Source of the DNA: Streptococcus cristatus
Lineage (GTDB): Bacteria > Bacillota > Bacilli > Lactobacillales > Streptococcaceae
Reading direction: 5' to 3'
DNA: 64,000 nucleotides
NCBI RefSeq assembly: GCF_001578775.1
Contig: NZ_KQ969062.1
Span: 1,319,836-1,383,835 of the forward strand
The stretch's first letter is position 1, and every line of letters begins with the position of its first letter. The notes under the pieces are model-generated. The model was not told where the DNA came from. It did no database searches and saw nothing but the letters and a program-made list of their open reading frames with translations. The translations under genes and the position numbers were made by a program. Of this stretch, positions 1-9,761 are shown piece by piece.

Positions 1-960
1 TTTGCCATCCTTACCATCTTTAACAATGGTAGATGAGGTTACTTCGTCTGGATCCAATTGACCATTGCCGTTCTTATCAAGTCCAACTTTAACAGTATGA
101 GTACCGTCGTTGTTGTCTACGACTTGAGCCAATGATGGCTTGCCATCTTCACCTTTTGCTCCTGTAGCTCCAGTTTCACCTTTATCGCCTTTAGCTCCGG
201 CCGCACCTGTAGCACCTGTGGCACCGGTTGCGCCAGCTTTTCCATCTTTAATGACTGTAGAAGATGTCACTTCATCTGGATCAAGTTGACCATTGTTGTT
301 CTTATCGAGTCCGACTTGAACAGTATGGGTACCGTTATTGTTATCGACTACTTTAGCTAGTGGAGATTTCCCATCTTTTCCGTCTTTGACGATAGTTGAT
401 GAGGTTACTTCGTCTGGATCCAACTGACCGTTGCCATTCTTATCAAGTCCAACTTTAACAGTATGAGTACCGTCGTTGTTGTCTACGACTTGAGCTAATG
501 ATGGCTTACCATCTTCACCTTTGGCACCAGTTGCGCCTGTAGCACCAGTTTCACCTTTATCGCCTTTAGCTCCGGTCGCGCCCTTATCGCCTTTTGGTCC
601 TGCTGCACCTGTGGCTCCGGTTGCACCAGTTGCTCCTGTTGCACCCTTATCACCTTTTGGTCCTGCTGCGCCTGTGGCTCCGGTGGCTCCTGTTGCACCC
701 TTATCACCTTTTGGTCCTGCTGCGCCTGTGGCTCCGGTTGCACCAGTTGCGCCTGTTGCACCCTTATCACCTTTTGGTCCTGCTGCGCCTGTGGCTCCGG
801 TGGCTCCAGTTGCGCCTGTCGCACCCTTATCACCTTTTGGTCCTGCTGCGCCTGTGGCTCCGGTTGCGCCAGTTGCACCTTTATCACCTTTTGGTCCTGC
901 TGCACCTGTGGCTCCGGTTGCGCCAGTAGCGCCCTTATCACCTTTTGGTCCAGTTGGTCC
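1..960 (-). repeat. Collagen-like GXY repeats and 366-bp Asp-rich repeat
   Basis: Positions about 575-960 are tandem coding repeats of [18 protein letters not shown] type, with units of roughly 54-72 bases, all multiples of nine as a Gly-X-Y tract requires. Positions about 1-170 and 367-530 are near-identical copies offset by 366 bases; each encodes an Asp-rich loop ([13 protein letters not shown]) followed by [14 protein letters not shown] more diverged third copy lies in between at about 241-360. The loop resembles an EF-hand or dockerin calcium loop (D-x-N-x-N-G-x-L-D-x-D-E), which is inference. Confidence 0.85.
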
Positions 961-3048
961 CGCATTACGTTTGACAACTATGATGGTATCTACAGGATCA
1001 ACGTAATTGTGTCCTTTAAATCCTCTTACAGTTCCACCATTTTTAAGTGTCTCAAGTTCTTGAGCTGTAAACTTAGGATTTGGTACGTCATTTAGATTTT
1101 CTGGTTTTGGTCCTACAACAATAACCTGTCCGTCCTTACCTTGTTGGTAGACAATCTGAGAACCAGTTTGATTGTCGAAGGCGCGTTTTTGATCTGGAGT
1201 GGCATTCTCATAATCTACGACTCTGACATTATGTGGAATATCCATGACAAATCTGTCATAAGATTTTTCTGGTTCTGGTGCTGGAACTTCATTGACATAT
1301 GCTGCAGGAGTATAAGTCAAATTAGGGTTCGTTACGACGTTATTCGCTTTTACGTTGGTATTAAATGAGAACCATTGGCGAATTGGACGTGGCCAGTGCT
1401 GACCAGGATTAGTGGTAGCAATATCAAAGCTCAATGATGTACCACTTGTAACTTTTGCAGCACCCGCTCCCCAGAATTCATTTGGATTACCTTGTTGGTC
1501 CCATTGATATTCAGTTTGGCCTTTATAAGAGTTATTCTTACCATTTGCATAGTACCAACCATTTGCCTGTGGAACGATAGAAGAACCTACAATTTGTACA
1601 TTCTGCATATTTGAGCTCAAATTACCATAAATTTCAGCGTAAATATCATTCCCGTGGTGGTTACGTGAAGCGAAAGAAACAACACCAGGTGTTCTGCCAA
1701 AGTCTACCTTAGTGCCATCCGCATAATAGAATTCCCATTCCATATGCAATTGGTTACCAGTTCCTTTACGATCATAGCTGGATCCATTCCAAACTGTCAT
1801 AGTTGGATCTTTATGGATAGCCATTACCATACTATCATCATAAGCAGAACTCTTCTTAGGCGTATATCGAGCAATAGCTTTCGTAATAGGTCGACCACCG
1901 GCAAATGAGTTATGCAAGGTGTACTCTACTGTTGTGGTTCTACCAACTTGCGTATGAACCATATAGTAACCGTCTGTTTGGTCCTTGATGATTCGTTCAG
2001 CTGCTGGCTGACTCGTATCGGCTCTAGTGATGACTGCATTTGGTTGGGTCGTTGTCCCGTCTCGCCACTCACTGTAGCTTCGACTATCCAAAGCTTCACG
2101 AACATATTGATTTCGAGATAAGAGGGTACTGTCTTTGACGAACCAGTCTCCTTGTGCCAGCTTAATCTTAGCCGTTGCATTTGGCTCATCAGAGAACACG
2201 AGGTTTTGCGGAGCAATTTGTTGCAAACTTCCTTCTTGACCAGTTAGTTGTTGAGCTCTTTATTTAGCCGTCAAGTAATCAGAGATTTTTTTATTCATTG
2301 CCTGAGCTTCAGCATTTTGAAGATCAGCTGCTTGACGTTCTAATCTGCGTCTTTCTTCGTCAGTTGTTGCGGTTCCAAAATTTCTAAGCTGGTTCGGTGT
2401 AACTGGCAAGTTCTCTGATGCTGCTCTATCCAACTGAGTTTTCAAGGCATTCGCTTGAACTGTAGCTAGATTACCATCTTGAGTAACAGTATAGTCAGAT
2501 CCTTGGCGAGTAGCACCAGTATTTCGGAATCCTGATGTACCGCTAACACTTCTGAATCCTGATGAGCCTGAACGCTTAGGTTGTGCGGCTGCATTAGTTT
2601 CAGAACTTGCTGTTTTTGGCTCTGATTTTTCTTCTTTTGGCTCAGCCTTTTCTTCTGCTTTAGCTTCTTTCGGAGCGCTTGTTTCTTCTGACTTTTCATC
2701 TTTTGAAACAGCTGCTTCTTCTGCTTTAGCTACTTCTTCAGTGCTAGGCGCTGCTTGATCATTAGCTTCAGTTGCTTGAGCATTTGCATTTGCTGACGCA
2801 GCATTATTTTCAGGTTCAGCTTGTGCTTCAGTTGCCGGTTTCTCAGACTCTTTTTCATCTGAAACTCCAGCAGCTTCTGCTACTTGAGGTGCTTGATCTT
2901 GTGCAGAAGGACTAACTTCTTGCGCACCTGCAACTCCCCTTCCTAGAAAGAAAATACTTGATCCTAGAAAAACTGAACTTGCGCCCCATGCTCTCGTCTT
3001 ACGAATTGTGAAACGTTGCCTTTCTATTTTCTTCCAGTCTTATCCCAT
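1..3048 (-). pseudogene. Collagen-like LPXTG-type surface adhesin, 5' part, interrupted by two in-frame stops
   Basis: The frame is read from an ATG at 3048 with a strong AGGAGG site 9 bases upstream, and it leaves the window at position 1. Codon 3 is TAA (3040-3042) and a second in-frame TAA lies at 2260-2262; elsewhere the frame is open. Translation past the first stop gives a streptococcal signal peptide (DWKKIERQRFTIRKTRAWG, then a hydrophobic stretch ending near AGAQE), an Ala/Glu/Lys-rich spacer, then a non-repetitive region (about 2259-1000) reminiscent of the non-repetitive domains of CshA-type adhesins (inference). From about 960 down it becomes collagen-like Gly-X-Y ([16 protein letters not shown]), alternating with Asp-rich segments containing [12 protein letters not shown]. 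The anchor would lie outside the window. No start codon follows the first stop until deep in the gene, so a secreted product looks impossible unless a stop is a sequencing error. Confidence 0.8.
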
Positions 3049-3091
3049 GTATTGGAATCCTCCTTATTATTTTAAAATTGTCACTCTCTCA

Positions 3092-3120
3092 AGAGTACCA
3101 TATAAGTGGGACTTAAGCAA
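3092..3120 (-). promoter_or_regulatory. Probable promoter of the surface adhesin gene
   Basis: On the minus strand a -35-like TTGCTT (3115-3120) and a -10-like TACTCT preceded by TGG (3092-3097) are 17 bases apart, about 45 bases upstream of the ATG. Both boxes are imperfect; the call rests on the spacing and extended -10. Confidence 0.4.
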
Positions 3121-3282
3121 TTTCATAGCCCTTTTATTACTTAATCATTTTTAGTAAAACCATCCAATTTTTGAGTATTACTATTTCAGAATTCACAGTA
3201 ATTTTATAAGTGTTTCCGGTCTATTTGGACAGTATATTTATACATTTTTTAGTTTATAGATTTGGTTAATTATTCTAGGCAT

Positions 3283-3310
3283 AAAAAAATCCTGAAAATA
3301 AATTTCAGGA
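3283..3310 (-). terminator. Terminator of the DUF2130-truB operon
   Basis: TCCTGAAA (3290-3297) pairs with TTTCAGGA (3303-3310). On the minus strand the hairpin is followed by seven T residues, 20 bases after the truB stop codon. Confidence 0.85.
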
Positions 3311-3329
3311 CTCTGATATTTTCATATGA

Positions 3330-4208
3330 TCAAAGAAAAACTTTTTTAGGTTTATAAGATTCTTCCCTTTTTTCTAAGATAGCGATAAGCTTACCTTTAT
3401 GGAAACCAGCCAATATTGTTGCCGCATTTTCAATGAAAATAAAGCGACCAAAGCGGACTTCCTCTAGCTGTTCAGCCATCAGTTCAATCTTTGGTAGATC
3501 ACCTGTCCCCAACTCCAAAGGCTGGAGAAAGGAGAAATCCTCCACTGCTACTCGCTCTGCTATTTCCTCCAAGGTCAAGGCATCGTCTAAGCTCATACCT
3601 GCTGAGGAAGTCCGTGTCAGCTGGGACATGTGACTGGCAAAGCCAAGCTTGGCTCCTAAATCAACAGACAGGGTTCGGACATAGGTTCCCTTGCTGCACT
3701 TGACTCGAAAGCGAAAGCGTGCTTGTTCATCTTCATAGGCAATCGGACTGGTGCGTTCAAAGCTATAGATGATCACTTGCCGCTCGGGACGCTCCACTTC
3801 TTGACCTGCACGCGCATACTCATAAAGCTTACGGCCATTGACCTTGACTGCTGAGTACATGGGCGGTATCTGGCGAATCTCACCAGTCATGGACTCCATC
3901 GCTTCATCGATAAGGGATTCTTCTAGAAGCTCTGTCACCGGAGTCCGCTCAAGGATGTCTCCGCTGGCATCTTCTGTTGTCGTTGAGCATCCTAGCGTAA
4001 CCTCCCCCTCGTAGACCTTGCCTTCCTCCTGCATAAACTCGACCAAGCGTGTCGCCTTGCCCACAGCAATCGGAAGCACCCCGACTACATCTGGATCCAA
4101 GGTGCCCCCGTGACCAATTTTCTTCGTTCCCAAAATTTTACGCAGCTTAAAGACCGCATCATGCGAGGTCATGCCCGCTTCTTTTCTTAAGTTGATAATT
4201 CCGTTCAT
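3330..4208 (-). CDS. truB: tRNA pseudouridine(55) synthase TruB
   Basis: This 292-residue protein converts uridine 55 to pseudouridine in the T-psi-C loop of tRNAs. It starts [17 protein letters not shown], the usual TruB opening, and has the catalytic motif [13 protein letters not shown] with the presumed nucleophile Asp38. The later motifs [14 protein letters not shown] and [11 protein letters not shown] are also typical of the family, and the length matches. It lies 11 bases behind the DUF2130 gene and shares its terminator, so the two are probably one transcript. In many streptococci truB is followed by ribF; here the next gene is a surface protein, so ribF is not in this window. Confidence 0.96.
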   Translation of the reverse strand: MNGIINLRKEAGMTSHDAVFKLRKILGTKKIGHGGTLDPDVVGVLPIAVGKATRLVEFMQEEGKVYEGEVTLGCSTTTEDASGDILERTPVTELLEESLIDEAMESMTGEIRQIPPMYSAVKVNGRKLYEYARAGQEVERPERQVIIYSFERTSPIAYEDEQARFRFRVKCSKGTYVRTLSVDLGAKLGFASHMSQLTRTSSAGMSLDDALTLEEIAERVAVEDFSFLQPLELGTGDLPKIELMAEQLEEVRFGRFIFIENAATILAGFHKGKLIAILEKREESYKPKKVFL

Positions 4209-4219
4209 GTCTTACTTTC

Positions 4220-5491
4220 TTACTTCTCCTTCAAAGCTTCAAACTTAGCTTTCATAGTAGGATTTTTGCGTGTCAATTTTTTGACAGAGACGTCGTCCAG
4301 TTTATTATTAGCCAAGCGCAGCTGGTTTTCAGAGGTCGTCAGGAATTTCTTGATTTCTTCCATCCGACGGATGGCCTTGTCAATCTCCTCGATGGCCTTG
4401 CCGAAATTGGTCGAAGCAGACTGATAGTTCTTGGCAAAAGCAACTTTAAAGGCGTCCAAATCTTCCTCAAAATGCGTAATATCAATATTCTGCTCCCGCA
4501 CCAAGGCCAGCTCCTGCTTGTATTGGAGCGAGTTGAGCGCAGCATTACGCAAAAGGGTAATCATGGGCAGGAAGAACTGTGGTCGGATAACATACATCTT
4601 CTCATAGGCATAGGACACATCGACAATACCCGAATTGTAGAGCTCGCTGTCAGCCTCCAGAAGTGTCACCAGAATAGCATACTCGCACCCCTTCTCCCGC
4701 CGGTCCTTATCCAGCTCTTTGAAGAAATGATCGTTTTTCTTCTTGGTTGCTGTCTCATCGCCTTCATTTTTCATCTCAAACATGATGGAGAGGATTTCTA
4801 CACCATTTTCATCCACCTCACGGTAAATGTAGTCACCCTTGCTGCCAGTTCTGGCATCATTGTCCTTGCCAAATTCCGCTCGTGGAAACATGGCCATGCG
4901 GTTCTTGTTAAACTCGTACTCGCAGTGCTGTTCCAAACTCTCACCAATCATCTTAGTGGACTGCTTGGCCTTGAAATCCTTGTAGAACTCTATGGTCTCA
5001 TCCTTCTGCCGTAGCTCTACCTCATAGCGCTCTTTGAGAGAAGTCTGAGCGAGTGCTGCTTCCTTTTCTTGCAAAACTAGCTGATTCTTAACCTCGTCGC
5101 GCTCTTTTTCCAGCGCAGACAAGGTCTTTTGGAGTTGATTTTCATGCTCCAAGCGCAGCGTTGTCAGCTGGCTTTCCAATCGCTGAACTTCCTTATCCTT
5201 CTCCTGCAATTGAAGATTAGCCGCCTGCTCCGCCTCTTTCTTTGCCAATTGCTGCTGGGTCTCAAACTGAGCAATCTGACTTTGAAGATTACTAATTTCC
5301 TGCTCTTTCTGCGATAGCAGAGCTTGTTGGACATTCTGGGATTTTTGGTCTGCTAAAGCTAGCTCCTGCTCAATCCGAACATGGATTTCCTTGTCAAGCT
5401 CCGCCGTCCGCACCTGCGACAAAAGCTTACTGTACTGGCTCTCATTGACTGTAAAAACCTCCCCGCAGTTGGGGCATTTAATTTCGTTCAT
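4220..5491 (-). CDS. DUF2130 coiled-coil protein with N-terminal zinc-ribbon-like motif
   Basis: About 423 residues. I chose the ATG at 5491 (MNEIKCPNCGEVF) over the one five codons upstream because GAGG sits six bases before it. The N-terminus carries CPNC, half of a possible zinc ribbon. Residues about 25-180 are a long Gln/Glu/Lys-rich coiled coil (QSQIAQFETQQQ, KEVQRLESQL). The C-terminal half, with FEMKNEGDETATKKKNDHFFKELDKDR, matches what I know as DUF2130, whose D-E-K pattern recalls nuclease-like folds; that last link is inference. No function is established. It is followed directly by truB, but this may be only shared transcription. Confidence 0.85.
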   Translation of the reverse strand: MNEIKCPNCGEVFTVNESQYSKLLSQVRTAELDKEIHVRIEQELALADQKSQNVQQALLSQKEQEISNLQSQIAQFETQQQLAKKEAEQAANLQLQEKDKEVQRLESQLTTLRLEHENQLQKTLSALEKERDEVKNQLVLQEKEAALAQTSLKERYEVELRQKDETIEFYKDFKAKQSTKMIGESLEQHCEYEFNKNRMAMFPRAEFGKDNDARTGSKGDYIYREVDENGVEILSIMFEMKNEGDETATKKKNDHFFKELDKDRREKGCEYAILVTLLEADSELYNSGIVDVSYAYEKMYVIRPQFFLPMITLLRNAALNSLQYKQELALVREQNIDITHFEEDLDAFKVAFAKNYQSASTNFGKAIEEIDKAIRRMEEIKKFLTTSENQLRLANNKLDDVSVKKLTRKNPTMKAKFEALKEK

Positions 5492-5522
5492 GGCTACCTC
5501 ATTCAAGATTTTTCTCTACTTC

Positions 5523-5528
5523 ATTATA
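5523..5528 (-). promoter_or_regulatory. Extended -10 promoter of the DUF2130-truB operon
   Basis: The minus strand reads ATGGTATAATG: a TATAAT box with TG one base upstream, about 30 bases before the start codon. No convincing -35 is seen. Confidence 0.5.
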
Positions 5529-5542
5529 CCATTCTTCCCTTT

Positions 5543-5574
5543 AAATGAAAAACAGCAAGCCGTTAGCCTGCTGT
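5543..5574 (-). terminator. Terminator of the TetR-ABC operon
   Basis: ACAGCAAGC (5552-5560) pairs with GCCTGCTGT (5566-5574) apart from one wobble. On the minus strand the stem is followed by TTTTTC, just after the last ABC gene. Confidence 0.8.
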
Positions 5575-5583
5575 CTCAGTTTA

Positions 5584-7329
5584 TCACTCTTCCATCTCAA
5601 TCCGCCAACTGGCGGCTGTTTTTCTTTCTTGGATAAACTTACTGTAGATACCTTGTTTGGCTAGTAAGTCTTGGTGTTTACCCTGCTCGACAATGCGGCC
5701 TTGATCTAGCACCAAAATCTGGTCTGCATGCTCAACCGTCTTGAGTCGGTGGGCAATCATGATAATGGTCTTATCGCGAGTCAAAGCTTGAATAGCCTGC
5801 ATGAGGGCTTCTTCGTTTTCTGGGTCAACATTGGCTGTTGCTTCATCCAGAATGATAATAGGTGCATCCTTGATAATAGCCCGTGCAATGGAAATGCGCT
5901 GACGCTCACCTCCAGAAAGACTGGCACCTCCTTCACCAATCTTGGTGTCATAGCCATCAGGCAGTGAGAGGATAAAGTCATGACAGGCTGCTTTCTTGGC
6001 AGCCTCTATCACTTCTTCCTGACTGGCCTCCGGCTTGCCAAAACGAATGTTATTGGCAATGGTATCCTCAAAGAGATAGACACTTTGGAAGACAAAGCTG
6101 AAATTACGAATCAGGCTGTCATAGCTGTAATCCCTGACATCATGCCCGTCCAGACTGATACTTCCCTGATCCACATCCCAGAAGCGGGCGATGAGGTTGC
6201 AGAGCGTTGTTTTGCCTGATCCAGAAGGTCCAACCAAAGCAGTTGTCGTTTTTTCGGGAATGGTGAGGGAAACTTGGTCAATAATTTTCTTATTTCCATA
6301 AGAGAAGCTAACATCTCTCAGCTCAATCCGACTGCTCTTAGGCTCAATATCCTGACCACTAATGTCCATCGGCTGGATAGCCAAGACTTGATTGACCATA
6401 TCAACCGACAGATCAACAATACGCAGGAGAGAAGAGAAAGACCCAACGCCGTCTAGATTTTCATAAATCATAAAACCACTGACAATCATCATAATGGTTA
6501 CCAGCAGCTCCATACTGCCATTAAGATAAAAGTAGATCGAGAAAAGCCCCATAAAGAGACCGGTCAGCTTGGTCACCATGCCCTGGAGGGCAATGTAAGG
6601 TGAGGTCACGAGTGTCATTTTGGTATCTAGCTGACTCTTGCCTTCAATAGCCTTGGACAGCTTCTTGGCAGAACGGTTGACCAGATTGTAGTTCTTAACC
6701 TCAGCAATCCCTTGGTTGTACTCCAAAACAACAGCTACCAGGTCCATATCCGCCTGATACTTGTCATCAGAAACCTTGCCAACTTGCCAACGCATGAGAG
6801 TATTTGGTAGGAGAAAGAGGACGAGACCCACCAAGAGAACCAGTCCAACCCGCCAGTCATAGAGAAAGACCAAAATAGTGATGAGACCAGTCGTCAGAAA
6901 GCCCTGCACAGTCATCATAACCACTCGTGTAGCTACATCAGACAGCCCTTCCAGCGTATTGGTCGTAACACTGGTAATCTTGCCCAAGCTATTTTGATTA
7001 AAGTAACCCATGGGCAGATAGCGCATGTGCTCGGCAATTTCAATCCGCTTCTGAGCACAGGTATGATAGCCTGCTTCCGTCTGCAGCATGGTAATTTTCA
7101 GGGTAATCCAGACGTTTAGCACAGTGGATACCAACATGATAGCCAGAGCCAGCCAGAAGGTCTGCATAGAGAGATTCTTCTCAATCAGTCCCATAACAAC
7201 TAGACCGATTGCTGGGATACGCAGAGCGATGATAAAGGACTTGATGATGCCCAGATAAATGGATTGATAAAATTTCCTACGGTCCTCTGCCGTACAGAAA
7301 TCAAAGAATTTCTTCAGTATATTAAGCAT
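5584..7329 (-). CDS. ABC transporter, fused permease/ATPase, second half of a heterodimer
   Basis: A 581-residue fused exporter: six transmembrane segments in roughly the first 300 residues, then an ATPase domain with Walker A GPSGSGKTT, signature LSGGERQR and Walker B IIILDEAT followed by a His switch (IAHR). It overlaps the upstream half-transporter by eight bases, so the two are translationally coupled and probably form a heterodimer. Both ATPase sites look catalytically complete here (Glu after Walker B in each), so there is no obviously degenerate site. The substrate cannot be read from sequence. Pairs like this next to a TetR gene are often multidrug exporters or YbtPQ-like siderophore transporters; I cannot decide between these. 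Confidence 0.9.
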   Translation of the reverse strand: MLNILKKFFDFCTAEDRRKFYQSIYLGIIKSFIIALRIPAIGLVVMGLIEKNLSMQTFWLALAIMLVSTVLNVWITLKITMLQTEAGYHTCAQKRIEIAEHMRYLPMGYFNQNSLGKITSVTTNTLEGLSDVATRVVMMTVQGFLTTGLITILVFLYDWRVGLVLLVGLVLFLLPNTLMRWQVGKVSDDKYQADMDLVAVVLEYNQGIAEVKNYNLVNRSAKKLSKAIEGKSQLDTKMTLVTSPYIALQGMVTKLTGLFMGLFSIYFYLNGSMELLVTIMMIVSGFMIYENLDGVGSFSSLLRIVDLSVDMVNQVLAIQPMDISGQDIEPKSSRIELRDVSFSYGNKKIIDQVSLTIPEKTTTALVGPSGSGKTTLCNLIARFWDVDQGSISLDGHDVRDYSYDSLIRNFSFVFQSVYLFEDTIANNIRFGKPEASQEEVIEAAKKAACHDFILSLPDGYDTKIGEGGASLSGGERQRISIARAIIKDAPIIILDEATANVDPENEEALMQAIQALTRDKTIIMIAHRLKTVEHADQILVLDQGRIVEQGKHQDLLAKQGIYSKFIQERKTAASWRIEMEE

Positions 7330-9088
7330 GAGTCAACCCTCCTTCCATCTCACCACTATCTCTGGTAGCAATATGGGCCTGCCACATGGAAGCATAAAGT
7401 GGACTTGCTGTCAGCAATTCTTCATGCCGGCCTCTAGCTTCAATCCGACCATCCTTGACCAGGACTATTTGGTCTGCACTCATAATCGTAGACAGCCTGT
7501 GGGCAATGACAATCAAGGTCCGTCCCTCGATCAGACGAGCTAGACTGGATTGGATTCGTGCTTCATTTTCCGGATCTGTATAAGCAGTCGCTTCATCCAA
7601 AATAAGAATCGGCGCATCCTTAAGCATGGCACGGGCGATGGCAATCCGCTGACGCTCCCCACCAGATAGATGACTGCCGCCAGAGCCTACTTGAGTTCCA
7701 AAGCCGTCTTCCAAGTTCATGATAAAGTCATAACAGCCACAGCGACGGGCAATTTCGATGACCTCTTCATCAGATGCTGCTGGATTTCCCATCCGGATAT
7801 TTTCCATAATAGTCTCATCAAAGAGATAGTTATCCTGGGTCACATAAGCAATCTGCCGACTGTAATAGTCTAGCGGAAGCTGGCGAATATCCAAACCACC
7901 ATAGGTAATCTGACCAGAACTGACATCCCAGAAAGAAGCCAGAAGCTTAGCAATTGTAGACTTACCTGAGCCTGATGGCCCAACTAAAGCATTGATGCTG
8001 CCAGCCTTAATATCTAGCGAAATTCCATGCAGCACCTCCTCTTCATCTGTATAGCCAAAGCTGACATTCGTCATGACCAGATCCCTTCCTTTTGGAAGTT
8101 CTCTCAGCTCCCGAGGCCTTTTCAAATCAGGCTTTTCCAAAGTATCAATGACTTGGCCAAAAATAGTCCCGATTTTCCGTAAATCGTCCATGTAACTAGC
8201 CACTAAAATCAGAGGAGTCAGCAGACTGAGCGAAAGAATAATCATCAGAATGAAATTGCCAGCAGTCAAGCTGCCTTGCAGATAGAAATAACAGCCAGCC
8301 GGCAGCAGAAAAAGCAAGCCTGATGGCAGAAAAGCAGTCACAATGCCCATCTCCAGATTGAACTTGCGCATCCACTCAATAAAGCAGTCTGCTCCTTCTC
8401 TAGCAGCCGTCACAAACTTATCGTAAGAAAATTTTTCCTTGCCAAAGACCTTAATGACCTCAATCCCATTGATGTATTCCACCGCTGTATCATTGAGCTT
8501 TTTGGTCTTGACCAGAGTATTTTGATAGTCTGCTTCGCTATTGACAGCCATACGAACATAGGCCAGCACAACGATAGGAATAGTCAGGAGAGACAGCAAG
8601 GTCAGCCGCCAATCGATGACCAGCATGGCAATGAGGACAATAATCGGACCAAAAATCCCAGCAGTAAACTCTGGAATCAGATGAGCCAAAGTCGTTTCGG
8701 TCGCATCTACCCGCTCGACAATGATGTTTTTATAACTGCCTGATGACTGGCTGAGTACTGTACCTAGAGGCAGCCTAGCTAGCTTGTTTGTCAGTCGACG
8801 CCGTATTTCCGCTAAAATCTTAAAAGTAGCCGTATGTGACAGCATGGTAGAAATACCGTGGAAGCCCCAGTAGCCAATCCAGGTCAGACCCGCCCAAGCC
8901 GACTGCTGCAGGTAGAAATCCCAGTTTTTATTGCCAGCCAAGAGCTGATTAATCATTCCACCAATAAAGAAATAAGGCAGAAATCCTGAAAGCACAGAGG
9001 CAAAAGCAAAGATCAGACTGAGCACAAAATATAGCTTATGATGGGAAACAAAGTCCCAGATCCAAGCAAGAACAGATTTTTTCTTCAT
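7322..9088 (-). CDS. ABC transporter, fused permease/ATPase, first half of a heterodimer
   Basis: A 588-residue partner of the following gene. The N-terminal membrane domain has about six hydrophobic segments (for example FVLSLIFAFASVLSGFLPYFFIGG); the ATPase domain has Walker A GPSGSGKST, signature LSGGERQR, Walker B ILILDEAT and the His switch IAHR. It ends in a Met-Glu-Gly-Gly tail that overlaps the start of its partner. The gene begins 18 bases after the TetR stop, so tetR and both ABC genes form one operon under the palindrome at 9732-9748. The transported compound is unknown. Confidence 0.9.
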   Translation of the reverse strand: MKKKSVLAWIWDFVSHHKLYFVLSLIFAFASVLSGFLPYFFIGGMINQLLAGNKNWDFYLQQSAWAGLTWIGYWGFHGISTMLSHTATFKILAEIRRRLTNKLARLPLGTVLSQSSGSYKNIIVERVDATETTLAHLIPEFTAGIFGPIIVLIAMLVIDWRLTLLSLLTIPIVVLAYVRMAVNSEADYQNTLVKTKKLNDTAVEYINGIEVIKVFGKEKFSYDKFVTAAREGADCFIEWMRKFNLEMGIVTAFLPSGLLFLLPAGCYFYLQGSLTAGNFILMIILSLSLLTPLILVASYMDDLRKIGTIFGQVIDTLEKPDLKRPRELRELPKGRDLVMTNVSFGYTDEEEVLHGISLDIKAGSINALVGPSGSGKSTIAKLLASFWDVSSGQITYGGLDIRQLPLDYYSRQIAYVTQDNYLFDETIMENIRMGNPAASDEEVIEIARRCGCYDFIMNLEDGFGTQVGSGGSHLSGGERQRIAIARAMLKDAPILILDEATAYTDPENEARIQSSLARLIEGRTLIVIAHRLSTIMSADQIVLVKDGRIEARGRHEELLTASPLYASMWQAHIATRDSGEMEGGLTHA

Positions 9089-9106
9089 AGAATTTCCTTC
9101 TTTCTA

Positions 9107-9721
9107 TCAAAAACCGAGCAAACCTCCCCAGTCAAACAAGTCCATGATGGAATGGCAAAATTCCAGCGCCTGCTCTTGGGGCCAGTCTTGAGCCAAAGGC
9201 TCAAATACAGCTGTGTAATAAGCTGTCATGCACGATCGCAGAAACTCGTGTTTGACCAAATGATTGATCTTCCCCTCTTTGTAAGCCAGCTCCAAATAGC
9301 GATAAGTCTCGTCTGCAGCCAAATGAGGCAGACGCATCCTGAAGTCCGCTTGCGAAGAACCCTGAGATTTAAAGAGCAAGAGCTGCATAATATCCTTATG
9401 CTTATATAGAATCCGCATCAGGGACTGGAGATCCTCTAAGCGATGAGTCCACATATCAGACAGGAGGTGCCCCTCCTCTAGGAAAGTATAATCACGCCGC
9501 TTCTGCTCTTGTCCATACTGATCTAAGGCTGTCAGAGTAGGCTCAAGCAGAGCACTAAAGAGACTGTCCTTACCCTCATAGCGCTTATAAAGTGCCCCAG
9601 TCGTCAAGCCAGCAGCGCGACAAATTCTCCGCAGTGAAGCATCCTGATAGCCATAAGCCAAGAACTCACTCCTCGCACTTTCCAAGATTTTTTCGTTTAA
9701 CTCATCTGTTTCTTTTTTCAT
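9107..9721 (-). CDS. TetR/AcrR family repressor of the ABC operon
   Basis: 204 residues. The N-terminal helix-turn-helix is clear: ILESARSEFLAYGYQDASLRRICRAAG followed by LTTGALYKRYEGKDSLF, the TetR signature. The C-terminal ligand domain is divergent, as usual. It is the first gene of the operon and sits behind a consensus promoter with a perfect 17-base palindrome in the leader, so autorepression together with the transporter genes is likely (inference). The inducer is probably a compound exported or imported by the ABC pair. Confidence 0.92.
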   Translation of the reverse strand: MKKETDELNEKILESARSEFLAYGYQDASLRRICRAAGLTTGALYKRYEGKDSLFSALLEPTLTALDQYGQEQKRRDYTFLEEGHLLSDMWTHRLEDLQSLMRILYKHKDIMQLLLFKSQGSSQADFRMRLPHLAADETYRYLELAYKEGKINHLVKHEFLRSCMTAYYTAVFEPLAQDWPQEQALEFCHSIMDLFDWGGLLGF

Positions 9722-9731
9722 GATTTTGATT

Positions 9732-9748
9732 TGATAACACTGTTATCA
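9732..9748 (-). promoter_or_regulatory. Palindromic operator of the TetR-ABC operon
   Basis: TGATAACAcTGTTATCA is a perfect palindrome with 8-base arms and a single central base, lying between the -10 box and the start codon of tetR. Size and position fit a TetR-family operator. Confidence 0.75.
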
Positions 9749-9761
9749 CCTTTCTCCTTTT

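Noticed and set aside
575-960. Regular repeats that might look like a CRISPR array
   Set aside because: The repeats are contiguous coding units with periods that are multiples of nine and no unique spacers.
521-1006. Plus-strand ORF with long Pro-Val-Ala-Pro repeats
   Set aside because: It is the mirror image of the collagen-like GXY coding repeats on the minus strand; it has no ribosome-binding site and the repeat period is dictated by the minus-strand frame.
1926-2216. Minus-strand ORF of 96 codons starting MLRKTSCSL
   Set aside because: It is out of frame with the adhesin reading that continues through this region; its protein has no sensible composition.
5129-5317. Plus-strand Leu-rich ORF within the DUF2130 gene
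   Set aside because: It is the antisense of the Gln/Lys/Glu-rich coiled coil, which gives Leu/Phe-rich shadows.
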